The translations under genes were made by a program, and so were the position numbers. This document shows, in pieces, positions 10,275 through 19,487 of a stretch of 64,000 nt of DNA. Every line of letters begins with the position of its first letter. Positions within the stretch are counted from its first letter, which is position 1. The stretch is from Acinetobacter populi (lineage in GTDB: Bacteria; Pseudomonadota; Gammaproteobacteria; Pseudomonadales; Moraxellaceae): NCBI RefSeq assembly GCF_002174125.1, contig NZ_NEXX01000001.1:434001-498000 (forward strand), given 5' to 3'. The notes beneath the pieces are model-generated. The model saw only the letters and a list, made by a program, of their open reading frames with translations, was not told the DNA's origin and made no database searches.

Positions 10275-11000
10275 CTAGCATCGGGCATGGTCTAAGCAGG
10301 AAAAAAACTTCATGGAACCCGTCAATACAAGATTCCCATCCATTTTTAGGCCTAAAAAACCGCGCTCACGTCCCACGTTAGTTTCAGGATTAAATCCATC
10401 AAAGGTATTTCCTACAAGCGAACAATTTCCTCCAGCAACTGTCCCAGTGGAACAATATTTATCAGCCTTTAAATAACCAGGACCAGATTCATTTGCGCCT
10501 GTATCAGTTTCAATAGCCAAAGACTGGAAACCAAAATTTCTTATTTTTATTGGAAAATTTTCATCAAACCCCAACTTTATTGCTGCCCGAACTGTACTGA
10601 CATTACTCTTATTTTTAAAAGTCACATCTGCACCATCAAGCGCCAGTTTATCCATCAAAATTGTTCCTTCCAAACCTTTAAGCACAATCCACTGTTTCTT
10701 GCCAGTTGTAGAAGGTTGACGTATACCCGCAGCATCATAGGTATCAAGTGAACCATCGTCATATCGATTACTAAATGCAATGGCTAAATGACAGTATTCC
10801 AATTGCGTACTGGTACACACAGTCGTATCAAATTTATAGTCATTGGTATGGTTTAATCGCAATTCAAGTTTTAAATCAACACCAGCCTGACCATCTATTT
10901 GCTGTAAACTATGATCGTCCAATACTTGCATTCCCTGAGCAAAACTAACCGTAGAGAACATGAATGCCGATAAAAGTAAAAATTTATAAGATTTCATCAT
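10275..11000 (-). CDS. Small secreted protein with LDDHSL..IDGQ.G motif; second gene of the operon
   Basis: A 241-residue protein from the ATG at 11000, chosen because a GAGG site lies 8 bases upstream; an in-frame ATG at 11006 is too close to that site. A signal peptide (FLLLSAFMFSTVSFA) is followed by MQVLDDHSLQQIDGQAGVDL, nearly the same as in the 809-residue protein. The C-terminus, FFSCLDHARC, again carries a cysteine pair at the extreme end. Further cysteines at VCTSTQLEYC could form another disulfide. It starts 15 bp after the stop of the FilF-like gene. Its modest size beside three larger paralogues suggests a minor subunit or chaperone-like partner, but there is no direct evidence. 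Confidence 0.78.
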   Translation of the reverse strand: MMKSYKFLLLSAFMFSTVSFAQGMQVLDDHSLQQIDGQAGVDLKLELRLNHTNDYKFDTTVCTSTQLEYCHLAIAFSNRYDDGSLDTYDAAGIRQPSTTGKKQWIVLKGLEGTILMDKLALDGADVTFKNKSNVSTVRAAIKLGFDENFPIKIRNFGFQSLAIETDTGANESGPGYLKADKYCSTGTVAGGNCSLVGNTFDGFNPETNVGRERGFLGLKMDGNLVLTGSMKFFSCLDHARC

Positions 11001-11015
11001 ATCCATAGCCTCATC

Positions 11016-13085
11016 TTATAAACCTGTTGTTGTCATTTTAAAATGCTGGATTAACAACCCATCAATCACCGCAGAACCAAAGTTATTATTGACTGTAGCA
11101 CCAACCGGATTCATATTATTTAAAGTAGTATTGATATTTGTGGGCATCGTAGTTTGAATACCAAGAATCTGATTATTGGTATTTTGTCGGTAGGTTGTTT
11201 CATAAGGATTAGAATTCGTTGATGTTGGCGCTTTGGGTGCAACAGCCGTCCATGCACCATAAGCATTCCATGCATAAGTATATCCAAAGATAATATTCCC
11301 ACTTCTTGTTGCAGTTCTACTACTATTCCATACCTGCGTATAATCCTGTACTAGATCCCCCCCTGTTAGATTTGTTCCAGAAACCAGCGCACCAATAGAA
11401 ACCCCAAAAGATTCAATACCATTATAAGCGGTTAAACGATTGGTGCTTGCATCGTAATTAGTTGAACCAATCGAAATACTACTATGGGTAGCTTGTGAAT
11501 CCTGATAAGTCTTACCATCAATGGTCACTGTACCGCCGCATTTATGAATATTACAGGTCGTACCCAGATAGTTCACTGTAGGATCCACCGTTGCAACTGG
11601 ATCAATATCCGAATAGCGCTGGTAAATCTTGCTATACACATTCACATTGTTTGGAATACGTGCCAATTCAATAGAGAAATTTGAGCCATCCGTATTAAAT
11701 ACCAATGGTTGATATAGACTACCAATGACTAAATTAATATTTGGATTATAGAAAAATAAACCTTCAGCCGAGCTACTATTTGCATTAAAATTTGGAACTG
11801 CTGTTTCCCCCAGCGCTGGTGTCTTATCTAGTGCCGTTACAGCGGATAATAATTCCTGAGTACTGATTCTTAAAACACTTTTTGCTGCTGGCATAGTCCA
11901 GCTATTAGTTGCTGAAGCAACAAATCGACGGGCAGTAAAACCTTCCCGATAAAAGCAGGCACCATTATTTTCAGCTGATGATTGATACGTATTCGCAGCT
12001 GGTGAGGTACACATTCCACCATTTGGATAACTACCCGGTACATTTGCATTGGTAAGTGGTGTATAGGTTTGGACCAACCCTGAGGAGGTATTTGGATTTG
12101 CAGTAACATTTACCCCCTGTGTATAGAGAGGATTGCCCGCAGCATCCCGCCCAACATAATCAAGTTGATAAATATTTCTTGTTACTGGGCCCATGGTCAC
12201 TGTAGCTTTTGCATCCGCACCATTGGTTTTACCACTATTTAAGCGAAATATACCAGCCAGACCGAGCGTTTCGTTATAAGAGGTACTTAAACCATAATTA
12301 AAAGTTTTAGGTGTTATCACATCATTAATTTTTAGATTGGCTGTATAAGTTCCACCCATCGCACTTGTTACACCACCAGTGGTACGAAATAACTTAAGAT
12401 TCGAACCACTCACACCAAAGCCGTCCCAGACAATACCTAAACGTAAACGATTCGATAGACCATCATAACCATTTTCAACAACATTTTTATCGCGCATAAA
12501 TGCATCAGTCCATAGACCAAGCTTTAAGTTTTCAACGCCAGTGCCATCATCAGTATAGTCAACCTGTTTAAGTGGTGCCTCCAAAATCATTGCTGACACA
12601 CTTTTCGATTCACCAATAAAGTTTGGCACAGTGTTTGTAATTGTTTTAAAAATCCATGGATTGCTTTCTGTACCCCATGAACCAATTTTTTGACCAAAAT
12701 CATTTGCACCAGTACCTAATGCACCATATGGCACACCCCAGTCACTTGCAGTTCGACCTTGTCCATATCCTTTTTTAGATTGTGCTAGAGATAAACCATA
12801 GAGGTAAATATCAGATTTCTGGAAATTCTTACTTTCCTGTGTTGCACTTAAAGGGCCAACAGGAATTAAGTGGATATAACCTGCCCCTAATGTCCCAGCA
12901 CCACTATCATTTGAGCCATTAAAACGCAGGGAAAAGTCCTCAGGCAAAATCGCAATCCCTTCACCTGTTGCATCGGCAAGTGTGGCATCATCCAGTTTTT
13001 CTAAGGCAAAAGTGACAGACGTAGCAGTAAGTAATGCTACACTTAAAGTAGATAATTTTAATGACATAGATAAATAGCCCATCAT
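11016..13085 (-). CDS. FilF-like secreted protein; first gene of the operon
   Basis: About 690 residues. The frame is open upstream to an ATG at 13118; ATGs at 13085, 13082 and 13067 are also possible. I use 13085, which has a weak GAG site 7 bases upstream; 13067 gives the most ordinary signal peptide (LSVALLTATSVTFA). After cleavage comes LEKLDDATLADATGEGIAILPEDFSL, then Gly/Asn/Thr-rich sequence with YIHLIPVGPL and DIYLYGLSLAQ segments. From memory these match Acinetobacter proteins annotated FilF, a putative pilus-system component; that needs a search. It is the promoter-proximal gene of the four-gene operon. Its motif is the most divergent of the four (TGEG in place of GQ.G). Confidence 0.78.
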   Translation of the reverse strand: MMGYLSMSLKLSTLSVALLTATSVTFALEKLDDATLADATGEGIAILPEDFSLRFNGSNDSGAGTLGAGYIHLIPVGPLSATQESKNFQKSDIYLYGLSLAQSKKGYGQGRTASDWGVPYGALGTGANDFGQKIGSWGTESNPWIFKTITNTVPNFIGESKSVSAMILEAPLKQVDYTDDGTGVENLKLGLWTDAFMRDKNVVENGYDGLSNRLRLGIVWDGFGVSGSNLKLFRTTGGVTSAMGGTYTANLKINDVITPKTFNYGLSTSYNETLGLAGIFRLNSGKTNGADAKATVTMGPVTRNIYQLDYVGRDAAGNPLYTQGVNVTANPNTSSGLVQTYTPLTNANVPGSYPNGGMCTSPAANTYQSSAENNGACFYREGFTARRFVASATNSWTMPAAKSVLRISTQELLSAVTALDKTPALGETAVPNFNANSSSAEGLFFYNPNINLVIGSLYQPLVFNTDGSNFSIELARIPNNVNVYSKIYQRYSDIDPVATVDPTVNYLGTTCNIHKCGGTVTIDGKTYQDSQATHSSISIGSTNYDASTNRLTAYNGIESFGVSIGALVSGTNLTGGDLVQDYTQVWNSSRTATRSGNIIFGYTYAWNAYGAWTAVAPKAPTSTNSNPYETTYRQNTNNQILGIQTTMPTNINTTLNNMNPVGATVNNNFGSAVIDGLLIQHFKMTTTGL

Positions 13086-13310
13086 AAGCTTACTCGTCCT
13101 ATCTAGATGCTTACACATCTGTTGTACATCCTGTGTGATGGTTATTGTTGTATTACATCACTTCACTTAAATAACTGAGAACTCTATCCCAGATTTACAC
13201 TTAATTTGCATTATGCGATGATCAAAAGCAATATGCCACAAATGTTTTGTTAAAAATACAGTTTTGTTTAATAGATATTTAAATTTTCTAATTATTTTTC
13301 ATAGAGATAA

Positions 13311-13342
13311 AAAAAGATAACCGTTTGTCGGGTTATCTTTTT
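13311..13342 (-). terminator. Terminator of dcd
   Basis: A 12-bp perfect stem (AAAAAGATAACC / GGTTATCTTTTT) with an 8-base loop, 24 bp after the dcd stop. Read on the minus strand the stem runs into a T-tract. The rest of the gap between dcd and the FilF-like gene (13119-13310) is AT-rich and presumably carries that operon's promoter. Confidence 0.75.
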
Positions 13343-13366
13343 CAACATTCTATTTTAAAAAACAGA

Positions 13367-13936
13367 CTATGCCTTTGGCAAGGTTACACCAGTTTGTCCC
13401 TGATATTTCCCGCCACGATCCTTATAAGATGTTTCGCAGACTTCATCACTTTCAAAAAAGAGCATTTGTGCCACGCCTTCTCCTGCATAAATCCGTGCCG
13501 GTAAATTGGTGGTATTGGAAAATTCCAGCGTGACATGTCCTTCCCATTCCGGTTCAAGCGGCGTCACATTCACAATAATACCGCAACGCGCGTAGGTGGA
13601 TTTACCCAAACAGACCGTGAGTACATTACGCGGAATACGAAAATATTCTACTGTTCTGGCTAGTGCGAAGGAATTAGGTGGAATAATGCAAACATCTGCT
13701 TCGATATCAATAAAGCTTTTTTCATCAAAATGCTTCGGATCGACAATTGCAGAATGGACGTTGGTAAAGACTTTAAATTCACGGGCACAACGGACATCAT
13801 AACCATAGCTTGATACACCATAAGAAATGAGTTTATCGCCTCGTTCATCATAACGAATCTGATTGGCTGCATAAGGTTCAATCATGCCATGCTTTTCGCT
13901 CATTTCACGAATCCAGCGATCTGATTTAATTGTCAT
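13367..13936 (-). CDS. dcd: dCTP deaminase
   Basis: A 189-residue trimeric enzyme that deaminates dCTP to dUTP, the first step towards dTMP. Recognisable blocks are [15 protein letters not shown], the central [29 protein letters not shown] stretch with its catalytic Glu, and the C-terminal [12 protein letters not shown]. Length and start ([12 protein letters not shown]) match the enterobacterial and pseudomonad type. It is a monocistronic minus-strand gene with its own terminator. No anomaly seen. Confidence 0.96.
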   Translation of the reverse strand: MTIKSDRWIREMSEKHGMIEPYAANQIRYDERGDKLISYGVSSYGYDVRCAREFKVFTNVHSAIVDPKHFDEKSFIDIEADVCIIPPNSFALARTVEYFRIPRNVLTVCLGKSTYARCGIIVNVTPLEPEWEGHVTLEFSNTTNLPARIYAGEGVAQMLFFESDEVCETSYKDRGGKYQGQTGVTLPKA

Positions 13937-14035
13937 ATTAATCCTGTATCTATCAATTTTTAATTGGGAAAAATACTACCTGAATATCAATGAAAAATAA
14001 AATATCCAGATAATGATTGATCTTTCTCCAGTATA

Positions 14036-14722
14036 TTAAGTGCTTTGACTACCCACTTTGGCAAGCTCACTGCGCATTTGGTCAATCACGGTTTTATAAT
14101 CAGGTTTGCCAAAAATCGCTGAGCCAGCCACAAACATATCTGCACCCGCTTCTGCAATTTCGCGAATATTGCCAGGCCCCACACCACCATCAACTTCCAG
14201 ATAAATATCCCGACCACTTGCATCAATAATTCGACGTGCCTGACGCAATTTGTCCAGCGTTGTCGGGATAAATTTTTGTCCGCCAAAGCCCGGATTGACG
14301 CTCATCAATAAAATCTGGTCAACTTTATCCAGCACATAATCCAGATAGTGTAATGGCGTTGCCGGATTAAAAACTAGTCCAGCTTTTGCCCCACCAGATT
14401 TGATCAATTGTAAGGAACGATCAATATGTGCTGATGCTTCCGGGTGGAAGGTAATAATGTCTGCACCGGCCTCAAGAAAATCACCAATCATACGATCTAC
14501 AGGTGATATCATCAGATGAACATCGATGGGAGCGGTAATACCGTAATTTTTAAGTGCCTTACAAATATGTGCACCAAATGTCAGATTAGGGACATAATGA
14601 TTGTCCATCACATCAAAATGGACAACATCTGCACCGGCTTCCAGTACTTTTTCAACATCTGCACCCAAACGGGCAAAATCGGCAGATAAAATGGAAGGTG
14701 CGATTAAATAAGGCTTGGACAT
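14036..14722 (-). CDS. rpe: Ribulose-phosphate 3-epimerase
   Basis: A 228-residue TIM-barrel enzyme interconverting ribulose 5-phosphate and xylulose 5-phosphate in the pentose phosphate pathway. Signatures seen are [31 protein letters not shown] (metal-binding His and Asp), [23 protein letters not shown] and [11 protein letters not shown]. The ATG at 14722 has an AGGTG site 6 bases upstream. It lies 74 bp downstream of the M48 protease gene on the same strand; whether they are co-transcribed is unclear. Confidence 0.96.
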   Translation of the reverse strand: MSKPYLIAPSILSADFARLGADVEKVLEAGADVVHFDVMDNHYVPNLTFGAHICKALKNYGITAPIDVHLMISPVDRMIGDFLEAGADIITFHPEASAHIDRSLQLIKSGGAKAGLVFNPATPLHYLDYVLDKVDQILLMSVNPGFGGQKFIPTTLDKLRQARRIIDASGRDIYLEVDGGVGPGNIREIAEAGADMFVAGSAIFGKPDYKTVIDQMRSELAKVGSQST

Positions 14723-14796
14723 GATTCACCTGGCAATGCAATATTGGCATCAGTATAACAGAATCACATGGTTAAATTAATGCAGGCCATATCAAA

Positions 14797-15795
14797 TCAA
14801 GGAGATTGCGCCTCGATTTGTGCAATGCGTTTTGCCGTGGTCGGATGACTTTGTAAAAAATCACTGGCTTCCTGATCCTCACCACTTTCCTTGCTTAAAC
14901 GCTGCAAAAAATCTGCTAAATATTTGGGTGAAATATTTAAACGGCGCATCTCTGCAATAGCATGTTGATCTGCCTGTAATTCAAAATTCTGGGAATATTT
15001 GGCAGAAACCATCACCAGTGGCAAGCCGCTTAAAATATCTGAGCTGTCCCCTGTCAATGCCACATATAAAATGGTAATCCCCAAGCTCTGTAAAGCCTGT
15101 TGTAAACTATGTTTCTGATCCAGATGGCCCTGTTCATGTGCCAGTACACCGAGTAATTCATTGTCATTTTTGGTCAGTTTTACCAGTTCATCGGTCAGGA
15201 TAATGGTACCATTCGGAACCGCCAAAGCATTGGCATGAATAAAATTTCCGCCTTTACGAAAAACAATGGTTGCTGGTCGAGTGGCCTGAATATTATTTTG
15301 ATAAAGTGCACGAATCTGCTGTTGCCTTTGTGGCGTTAATTCGGACTTTTCGGTTTGATCAATGATAAATTGCTGCGCCTGATCACCCAAAGTATTCAGT
15401 GTTTTTTCCGGTAATTGCATGGCAATTTCGTGGGCTGCAAAAGGAATTCCCCATTTAAATGTAGTCACAACCACCACAACCATTGCGACAAAACTTACCG
15501 CAATCCAGCGCCAACTGCCTTCAATTTTATGCACACGTTCAGATAATTTACGTTGCTTTAACTGCAACCACTCTGGCACATCGGCAGTTAAAAACTCGAT
15601 ACGGGCATCATGGGGCAACTCAATCACAGGTAAAATTTTACCGAGTGCGCCGATATAGGTCATCTGATCGAACGTATATAATTTTTCCTCATTACCATAA
15701 CGCACGATTGCACCCTGCGGATGCGGCAAAAGTTCTGCCAGATGAACATGGTTAATTTTGCCATCATAATAGTGAATCTGTGTGCTTGTCATCAT
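14797..15795 (-). CDS. M48-family membrane metalloprotease
   Basis: A 332-residue zinc protease. Residues 1-90 form a soluble N-terminal region, a membrane helix lies at about 96-116, and the peptidase domain carries HEQGH (His220, Glu221, His224) with the third-ligand motif ELQAD starting at Glu272. The domain resembles BepA/Oma1-like periplasmic M48 enzymes used in envelope quality control. The gene follows the DUF898 membrane protein by 15 bp on the same strand, and the two probably form one operon. The substrate is unknown. Either of two adjacent ATGs could be used. Confidence 0.88.
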   Translation of the reverse strand: MMTSTQIHYYDGKINHVHLAELLPHPQGAIVRYGNEEKLYTFDQMTYIGALGKILPVIELPHDARIEFLTADVPEWLQLKQRKLSERVHKIEGSWRWIAVSFVAMVVVVVTTFKWGIPFAAHEIAMQLPEKTLNTLGDQAQQFIIDQTEKSELTPQRQQQIRALYQNNIQATRPATIVFRKGGNFIHANALAVPNGTIILTDELVKLTKNDNELLGVLAHEQGHLDQKHSLQQALQSLGITILYVALTGDSSDILSGLPLVMVSAKYSQNFELQADQHAIAEMRRLNISPKYLADFLQRLSKESGEDQEASDFLQSHPTTAKRIAQIEAQSP

Positions 15796-15810
15796 GATTA
15801 TCCATCACCA

Positions 15811-16947
15811 TTACAGGGAAATATCAAAATCGAAAATATCAGCAACTTCTTCACCTATGGCATTGTAATCTTTCTGCGCCATATTAATCAGATGCTGCGG
15901 ATCATCATTAAAGGTTATACTTAATGACTCAATTTTATAACGATAAATTCGTACCATCGCCCAAGCATAAAGCAGACCGATACTGAAAATAATGGCAATG
16001 CTATTACTCATCTGAATCCATGCAAACTTCCATGGATTAATATCGGTGTGCATCTGACTGACACCAACCTCAACATTTGACCAGGTCGCTTTAAATAAAT
16101 ACCCCTGAATCAATGGTCCCAGATAAAAAATCGCCAGAATATATAAAACACCTGCCAGTCCAAAGGCAAGTTCAGGTGAAAATCCGGTAAAGTAACTAAA
16201 CGCAACCAATGCTATAGCAATGATCATTAAGACCATAAAAGCTAGACTAGGCAATAAGACCGCAACGAAAAAGTCACCAGCTTCTGCTTTAAGCTTAAAC
16301 TGTAATTGCCCAATATACAGATGATTAAGCTGATAACGCTTAAACCATAACAGTGCAATTGGATATAAAATTCCAAGACTAAATACAGTAATGATAACGC
16401 AGCAAAAAAATACCCAATAGGTATGTTTCATCGAGGCTGAAAAATAAAAACGACTATTTTCATATTTACTGTTTCTTGCCTTAAATCGCATACTGGAACG
16501 GATGAGCCATGGCACACATAACATCACAATAATAAAAGCAATGGCATACACCTCAACCGATAATTGTGATACCAGAATAAATATAAAATATAGACCTAAT
16601 GCAATCAGCCGCCCGACCAAAATTCGCACTGGTACACCCGTAAAATCGAATTTACGACGATTTAAATATGTGTTGCCATATAAATAACGTAAACGTCGAA
16701 CTTTTGCCCACGGTGCATAAAGAGTCAAGGTGATAATGGTCAAAAATAAATTGGTAATCCAGATTTTAAAATATTCCAGTCCTGTGCCACGAAAAGCAAA
16801 GCGCCAGATTTTGCTCAATTCAACATGATCAAATGCTGGAGGAATTGGCGTGGCGTCAGGCAATTGTGGCGGAACAGATTCACTTGGACCACGATTATTT
16901 GACAATGGATCATTAGAAACGGGATCATTTAAACTATCGTTATTCAT
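15811..16947 (-). CDS. DUF898 (YjgN-type) multi-pass membrane protein
   Basis: A 378-residue integral membrane protein with a Pro/Ser/Asp-rich cytoplasmic N-terminus of about 50 residues and then roughly seven to eight hydrophobic segments. The family hallmark FRGTGLEYFKIWITNLFLTIITLTLYAPWAKVR region is clear, as is the related second block near RYKIESLSITF at the C-terminus. The function of DUF898 proteins is not established. The M48 protease starts 15 bp downstream, so the pair may work together in the envelope; that is inference from spacing. Confidence 0.85.
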   Translation of the reverse strand: MNNDSLNDPVSNDPLSNNRGPSESVPPQLPDATPIPPAFDHVELSKIWRFAFRGTGLEYFKIWITNLFLTIITLTLYAPWAKVRRLRYLYGNTYLNRRKFDFTGVPVRILVGRLIALGLYFIFILVSQLSVEVYAIAFIIVMLCVPWLIRSSMRFKARNSKYENSRFYFSASMKHTYWVFFCCVIITVFSLGILYPIALLWFKRYQLNHLYIGQLQFKLKAEAGDFFVAVLLPSLAFMVLMIIAIALVAFSYFTGFSPELAFGLAGVLYILAIFYLGPLIQGYLFKATWSNVEVGVSQMHTDINPWKFAWIQMSNSIAIIFSIGLLYAWAMVRIYRYKIESLSITFNDDPQHLINMAQKDYNAIGEEVADIFDFDISL

Positions 16948-17053
16948 TTTATAAAACAGTTATTGTTGAAGAAAAACAAGATTCTAAATGATCCGATCAA
17001 AAAAGAAAAACAATAATTAAAAATGATTCTCGTTTAATCTATCAAAACAGGGA

Positions 17054-17899
17054 TTATTCATCATAAAGGGCGATGGCATGATGCTTTAAATGATCTTCGA
17101 TAAAGCTCTGGATAAAATAATAACCATGATCATAGCCATCATGATAACGTAGTGTTAAAGGCTGTCCGGCCTGATCACAAATCTGTTGCAGTTTTTCCGG
17201 ATGCAGTTGAGCATAAAACTGATCATTTTTACCCTGATCAACCAAAATGCTATCAAATTTTTTGCCCTGTGCCTTGATCAATTCCACTGCATCATGCGCT
17301 TGCCATGTGGTTTGGTCATCCCCGAGATAATGACTAAATGCTTTCTCTCCCCATGGACATTGCGTTGGTGCACAAATCGGTGCAAAAGCAGATACCGACT
17401 GAAACTTTTGTGGATATTTAAATGCCAGTGTCAGTGCGCCATGACCCCCCATAGAATGTCCCATGATACCAATCTTGTCACCATCTAAAGCAAACTGTTT
17501 TTTTACCAGATCATAGAGCTCATTGACCACATAATCTTCCATCTGAAAGTGTGCTGCCCAAGGTTGTTGAGTGGCATTGAGATAAAATCCCGCCCCTTGT
17601 CCCAAATCCCAATTGGCATCATCTGCAACGTCCTCACCACGAGGTGAGGTATCCGGCATAACCAGAATCAAACCTAGCTGGCTAGCCCAATATTGAGCAT
17701 GTGCTTTGATGGCAAAAGTTTCTTCGGTGCAGGTTAAACCAGCCAGATAAAAAACGGTGGCGCAGGATTTCCCAGCTAAAGCCTGTGGCGGCAAGTACAC
17801 TGCAAATTTCATTTTGCAAGCAACAGTATTTGCCTGATGTTGATAGAATTGCTGCTCACCAGCAAAACATTGATGCTTTTGTATACATTCTAATGTCAT
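17054..17899 (-). CDS. fghA: S-formylglutathione hydrolase
   Basis: A 281-residue alpha/beta hydrolase that hydrolyses S-formylglutathione to formate and glutathione, the second step of glutathione-dependent formaldehyde detoxification. The nucleophile motif is GHSMGGHGAL with Ser149; Asp226 (VDQGKNDQF) and His258 (DGYDHGYYF) complete the triad. The esterase-D segment YLAGLTCTEETF is also present. The partner formaldehyde dehydrogenase gene is not in the window. The start lies 3 bp after the stop of the C13 protease gene, so the two are co-transcribed and probably translationally coupled despite no obvious shared function. Confidence 0.95.
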   Translation of the reverse strand: MTLECIQKHQCFAGEQQFYQHQANTVACKMKFAVYLPPQALAGKSCATVFYLAGLTCTEETFAIKAHAQYWASQLGLILVMPDTSPRGEDVADDANWDLGQGAGFYLNATQQPWAAHFQMEDYVVNELYDLVKKQFALDGDKIGIMGHSMGGHGALTLAFKYPQKFQSVSAFAPICAPTQCPWGEKAFSHYLGDDQTTWQAHDAVELIKAQGKKFDSILVDQGKNDQFYAQLHPEKLQQICDQAGQPLTLRYHDGYDHGYYFIQSFIEDHLKHHAIALYDE

Positions 17900-17902
17900 G
17901 AA

Positions 17903-19321
17903 TTAATGCTCCGCTTTCAGTGAAAAAGGAATATTGGTGGTTTGAGGTGGCATATTCAGTGTGGTATCCGGAAATAATCGACGCTCAAATTGTGGCAGGA
18001 TTAGTTTCATATTCTCCCCCATCACCCACTGCGGTTCAGAAGGTTCAAAGCCCTGTGCAGTTTCCCACTGTTTAACAGTTTTTTGTGCCTGTGCAAATGC
18101 AGTTTTTAATGAATGATTTTCCCGCATCGCTTCATCAAAAAATGCCCGACCGAAATAGGTATAATCCATTTCATTACTACAGCCAAATGAACTACGATCC
18201 GCTGCCGAAGCGGTAATAATCAAGGTATCCGGTGATTGTAATGCCGGAATGAAGCTACCAGAATAACATGATGAAATCACAATCACACGCCAGCGAATCC
18301 CGGCTGTATCCAGTGCCTGTCGCAACCATTTAGGATCAACTGGTTGCATGGCTATCGGTTCTTGTGACAATTCAAACTGATTCACCAGCCCATGAGAGGT
18401 CATATACAGAAAGAGCACATCACTCTCACGATTCATTAACGCACCAATACGATTGAGGCTGTTTTGAATACTGATATGGGTCGCCATCGGTAGGGTTTCG
18501 GTCGTCGCATCATTATTAATTAAAGCAATAGAACGCCCATAAGTACCAAAACGAGTATCGAATTGCTCCTTGATTCGTTCAATTTCGGATCTAAATACAT
18601 TCTGATAGCCCGCACCTGCAACACCCATAAAATACCATTGGGTATCGGTATAATTACTAGGTTGCAAAGCCTGTAAACTTTCATTAAGCAATATAGATTG
18701 TTCATACAATGCTTTTTCTGAAAGTGTCGGCTCGACATCTTCAATTTTCCAGATCGGCTGACTTTTGACCGACGATTGCCACACCACCAACGTAAACAAC
18801 GTTGCCGCAAGGATCAATCCCCGCTCCCACCATGGCCATTTCAATGCACGAGAAAACACCCATACCACAGCCAGACTTTGCCAGACAAACAGCAACATAA
18901 ATAGATGTGGTAAAAAACTATAGGTAAAATAAGGTAATAGGTCCAGCTGTCCCAAATATTGCAATAAACTTTGCAATAAGGCGACATGCACATCGAGAAT
19001 CAGCCACAACAATGCAGGCACCAGCATAACCCGTGACATTTCGGTACGCTGTGAAATAAAAATACCGGCAATCAAAGCCAGAAAAGGCCACAGTAAATAA
19101 CTAATCAGCCCTTGAGAATTAAACTCACCCTGACCATTGGCAATCAACCAGCTAAATAAAGTATTGGCAGAACAGCCTGCAAGTCCCCAGAACAAAAATT
19201 GTAAAGGTGTCGGTGCAACCCAGTCAAAACAACGCCGAGAGCCGAGAAACAACCACATTCCTGCGATTTGATTATTACGTAAATTGCGTAAAAAAAAGGG
19301 CGTAGCTTTAATCTCAATCAT
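17903..19321 (-). CDS. Membrane-anchored C13 (legumain-like) cysteine protease
   Basis: A 472-residue protein. The first 185 residues carry about five hydrophobic helices; the remainder is a soluble caspase/legumain-fold domain. The catalytic dyad is visible as His310 (LYMTSHG) and Cys352 (VIVISSCYSGSF), each after a beta strand as in peptidase family C13. Bacterial members of this family are poorly characterised. The domain would face the periplasm or cytoplasm depending on helix number, which I cannot settle by eye. It is immediately upstream of fghA. No frameshift or missing dyad residue was seen. Confidence 0.85.
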   Translation of the reverse strand: MIEIKATPFFLRNLRNNQIAGMWLFLGSRRCFDWVAPTPLQFLFWGLAGCSANTLFSWLIANGQGEFNSQGLISYLLWPFLALIAGIFISQRTEMSRVMLVPALLWLILDVHVALLQSLLQYLGQLDLLPYFTYSFLPHLFMLLFVWQSLAVVWVFSRALKWPWWERGLILAATLFTLVVWQSSVKSQPIWKIEDVEPTLSEKALYEQSILLNESLQALQPSNYTDTQWYFMGVAGAGYQNVFRSEIERIKEQFDTRFGTYGRSIALINNDATTETLPMATHISIQNSLNRIGALMNRESDVLFLYMTSHGLVNQFELSQEPIAMQPVDPKWLRQALDTAGIRWRVIVISSCYSGSFIPALQSPDTLIITASAADRSSFGCSNEMDYTYFGRAFFDEAMRENHSLKTAFAQAQKTVKQWETAQGFEPSEPQWVMGENMKLILPQFERRLFPDTTLNMPPQTTNIPFSLKAEH

Positions 19322-19487
19322 ATTTTGACAAGCAGCAAGTTGATTAGGGGTTGTTGATTATTCATGACACTCAAAAGAAGCGTTCAACAAGCCCTTATAG
19401 TGTAAGTCCTTATTTTTTTTTGACAATGAGAAATACAACTGTAATAACAAAATGATAATGAATTTTCCGATTATACTTTGCGAAAAA

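Noticed and set aside
8000..13000. Internal tandem repeats in the large secreted proteins (adhesin-type repeats)
   Set aside because: Patterns recur loosely but I could not align any exact or regular repeat unit by eye.
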